Assembly: GCF_027594825.1 (NCBI RefSeq)
Contig: NZ_CP088930.1
Span: 3,905,019 to 3,969,018, forward strand
Source of the DNA: Serratia liquefaciens
GTDB lineage: Bacteria; Pseudomonadota; Gammaproteobacteria; Enterobacterales; Enterobacteriaceae
Direction of reading: 5' to 3'
Length of the DNA stretch: 64,000 nt
Below, in pieces: positions 63,148-64,000 of the stretch (the stretch's first letter is position 1; each line of letters starts with the position of its first letter). The notes under the pieces are model-generated. The model was not told where the DNA came from. It searched no databases and saw only the letters and a program-made list of their open reading frames with translations. Position numbers and translations under genes: made by a program.

Positions 63148-63774
63148 ATGACTGCAAATTACAAACGCCTTGATAAGGATCAGGCGGCCGTTTTGCTGGT
63201 GGATCATCAGGCAGGGCTGCTTTCACTGGTACGCGATATCGACCCCGATCGTTTTAAAAACAACGTACTGGCACTGGGTGATTTAGCGAAGTATTTCAAC
63301 CTGCCGACCATTCTGACCACCAGCTTCGAAGACGGCCCCAACGGCCCGCTGGTCCCCGAGCTAAAAGCTCAATTCCCCGATGCGCCCTTTATTCCACGCC
63401 CTGGACAGATTAATGCCTGGGACAACGACGACTTCGTCAAAGCAGTAAAAGCCACCGGCCGTAAGCAGCTGATTATTGCCGGCGTGGTGACCGAAGTGTG
63501 CGTGGCCTTCCCGGCATTGTCTGCCCTGAGCGAAGGTTTTGAGGTCTTCGTGGTCACCGACGCCTCTGGCACTTTCAACGAATTGACGCGTCAATCGGCC
63601 TGGAGCCGTATGGAAGCCGAAGGCGCGCAGCTGATGACCTGGTTCGGCGTGGCCTGTGAGCTGCACCGTGACTGGCGCAATGATATTGAAGGCTTGGGCG
63701 CGCTGTTCTCCAACCACATTCCCGATTACCGCAACCTGATGACCAGCTACAGCACGCTGACCAAAGGCAAGTAA
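63148..63774 (+). CDS. Isochorismatase-family cysteine hydrolase (YcaC-type)
   Basis: A 208-residue cysteine hydrolase of the isochorismatase superfamily closest to YcaC. The catalytic aspartate is D19 (VLLVDHQAGL) and the nucleophile is Cys118 in GVVTEVCVAFPALSAL. Members hydrolyse amides or related bonds of small molecules; YcaC itself has no agreed substrate. It is not the siderophore isochorismatase (EntB), because it lacks a carrier domain and fits YcaC better. AAAGGAG precedes the ATG. It is 135 bp downstream of the pirin gene. Confidence 0.9.
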   Translation: MTANYKRLDKDQAAVLLVDHQAGLLSLVRDIDPDRFKNNVLALGDLAKYFNLPTILTTSFEDGPNGPLVPELKAQFPDAPFIPRPGQINAWDNDDFVKAVKATGRKQLIIAGVVTEVCVAFPALSALSEGFEVFVVTDASGTFNELTRQSAWSRMEAEGAQLMTWFGVACELHRDWRNDIEGLGALFSNHIPDYRNLMTSYSTLTKGK

Positions 63775-63780
63775 TTCCCC

Positions 63781-63807
63781 CGGAGCGCAGCCAACAGCTG
63801 CGCTCCG
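63781..63807 (+). terminator. Terminator of the YcaC-type gene
   Basis: A perfect 10-bp stem (CGGAGCGCAG / CTGCGCTCCG) with a 7-nt loop and following TTT lies 6 bp after the stop. The remaining 193 bp to the window end hold no recognisable gene and become AT-rich, likely the promoter region of a gene beyond the edge. Confidence 0.8.
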
Positions 63808-64000
63808 TTTGAGCCAGATTACGTGAGATTGCATATCTGAAGTCTTTTAGTCGATAAATCCATTCACTCGCCTTCCTTCCTGTAATTATCCAACCCTGCA
63901 GCCCATCAGATTTGAAAAAAAACACCCTGTAAACAGTGAAATTTAATTGTGTTTGAAATCATTAAATTTCTATAAATTTTTTTTGGGTTAAAAATACCTG

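Noticed and set aside
63148..63774. EntB-type isochorismatase supplying dihydroxybenzoate for the siderophore
   Set aside because: The protein is a YcaC-type hydrolase without the aryl-carrier domain and is 22 kb away beside a pirin gene.

Overview
The window is a stretch of enterobacterial chromosome, almost certainly from Serratia (S. plymuthica / liquefaciens / proteamaculans type). The evidence is the E. coli-like order fadE–gmhA–yafJ–yafK … dinB–pepD–gpt–frsA–crl–proBA with a complete Na+-NQR operon inserted between yafK and dinB, as I recall for Serratia and Yersinia, together with a serratiochelin/vibriobactin-type siderophore locus. Genus level is an inference from gene content; no rRNA or tRNA gene was seen. 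Start codons given here were chosen from Shine-Dalgarno spacing and known family N-termini.

Layout. 1–21.6 kb is conserved core: fadE (with a FadR-like operator), gmhA, yafJ, yafK, nqrABCDEF-apbE-nqrM (sodium-pumping NADH:quinone reductase plus its flavin- and iron-insertion helpers), a periplasmic glycerophosphodiesterase-like protein that has lost catalytic residues, dinB under a LexA box, pepD, gpt, frsA, crl and proBA. 21.6–24.3 kb is an AT-rich islet downstream of proA with three poorly characterised genes (EcsC family, a small membrane protein, a secreted protein). 24.3–27.2 kb carries cybB, an orphan peptide-binding protein and a DUF1471 stress peptide.

27.3–40.9 kb is the most interesting region: an iron-regulated non-ribosomal peptide synthetase locus. 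The domains of Vibrio VibF (Cy-Cy-A-C-PCP-C) are spread over three genes (Cy; Cy-A; C-PCP-C) and a free-standing condensation domain resembles VibH. A TonB-dependent receptor and a YncE-like beta-propeller lie among them, with Fur-like boxes. Both Cy-containing proteins end in carrier-like domains that lack the phosphopantetheine serine, and the first C domain of the last protein has lost its active site. The likely product is a catecholate with diamine and threonine-derived oxazoline (serratiochelin-like); the dihydroxybenzoate genes are not in this window.

41–64 kb is accessory and metabolic: a flavin reductase, two tiny secreted peptides (one a 48-residue Gly-rich lipoprotein), a DsbA-like protein with a CGPC active site, an orphan phage-tailspike-like beta-helix protein, feaR/feaB (aromatic amine catabolism), leuE, tehB, a GNAT, yaiW, a GST with an alpha/beta hydrolase and a LysR regulator, an indolepyruvate/pyruvate decarboxylase, pagP, a yjjA-like gene, a DUF333 lipoprotein, a ZIP-like transporter, a DeoR regulator with a VOC protein, and a LysR regulator divergent from a pirin and a YcaC-type hydrolase.
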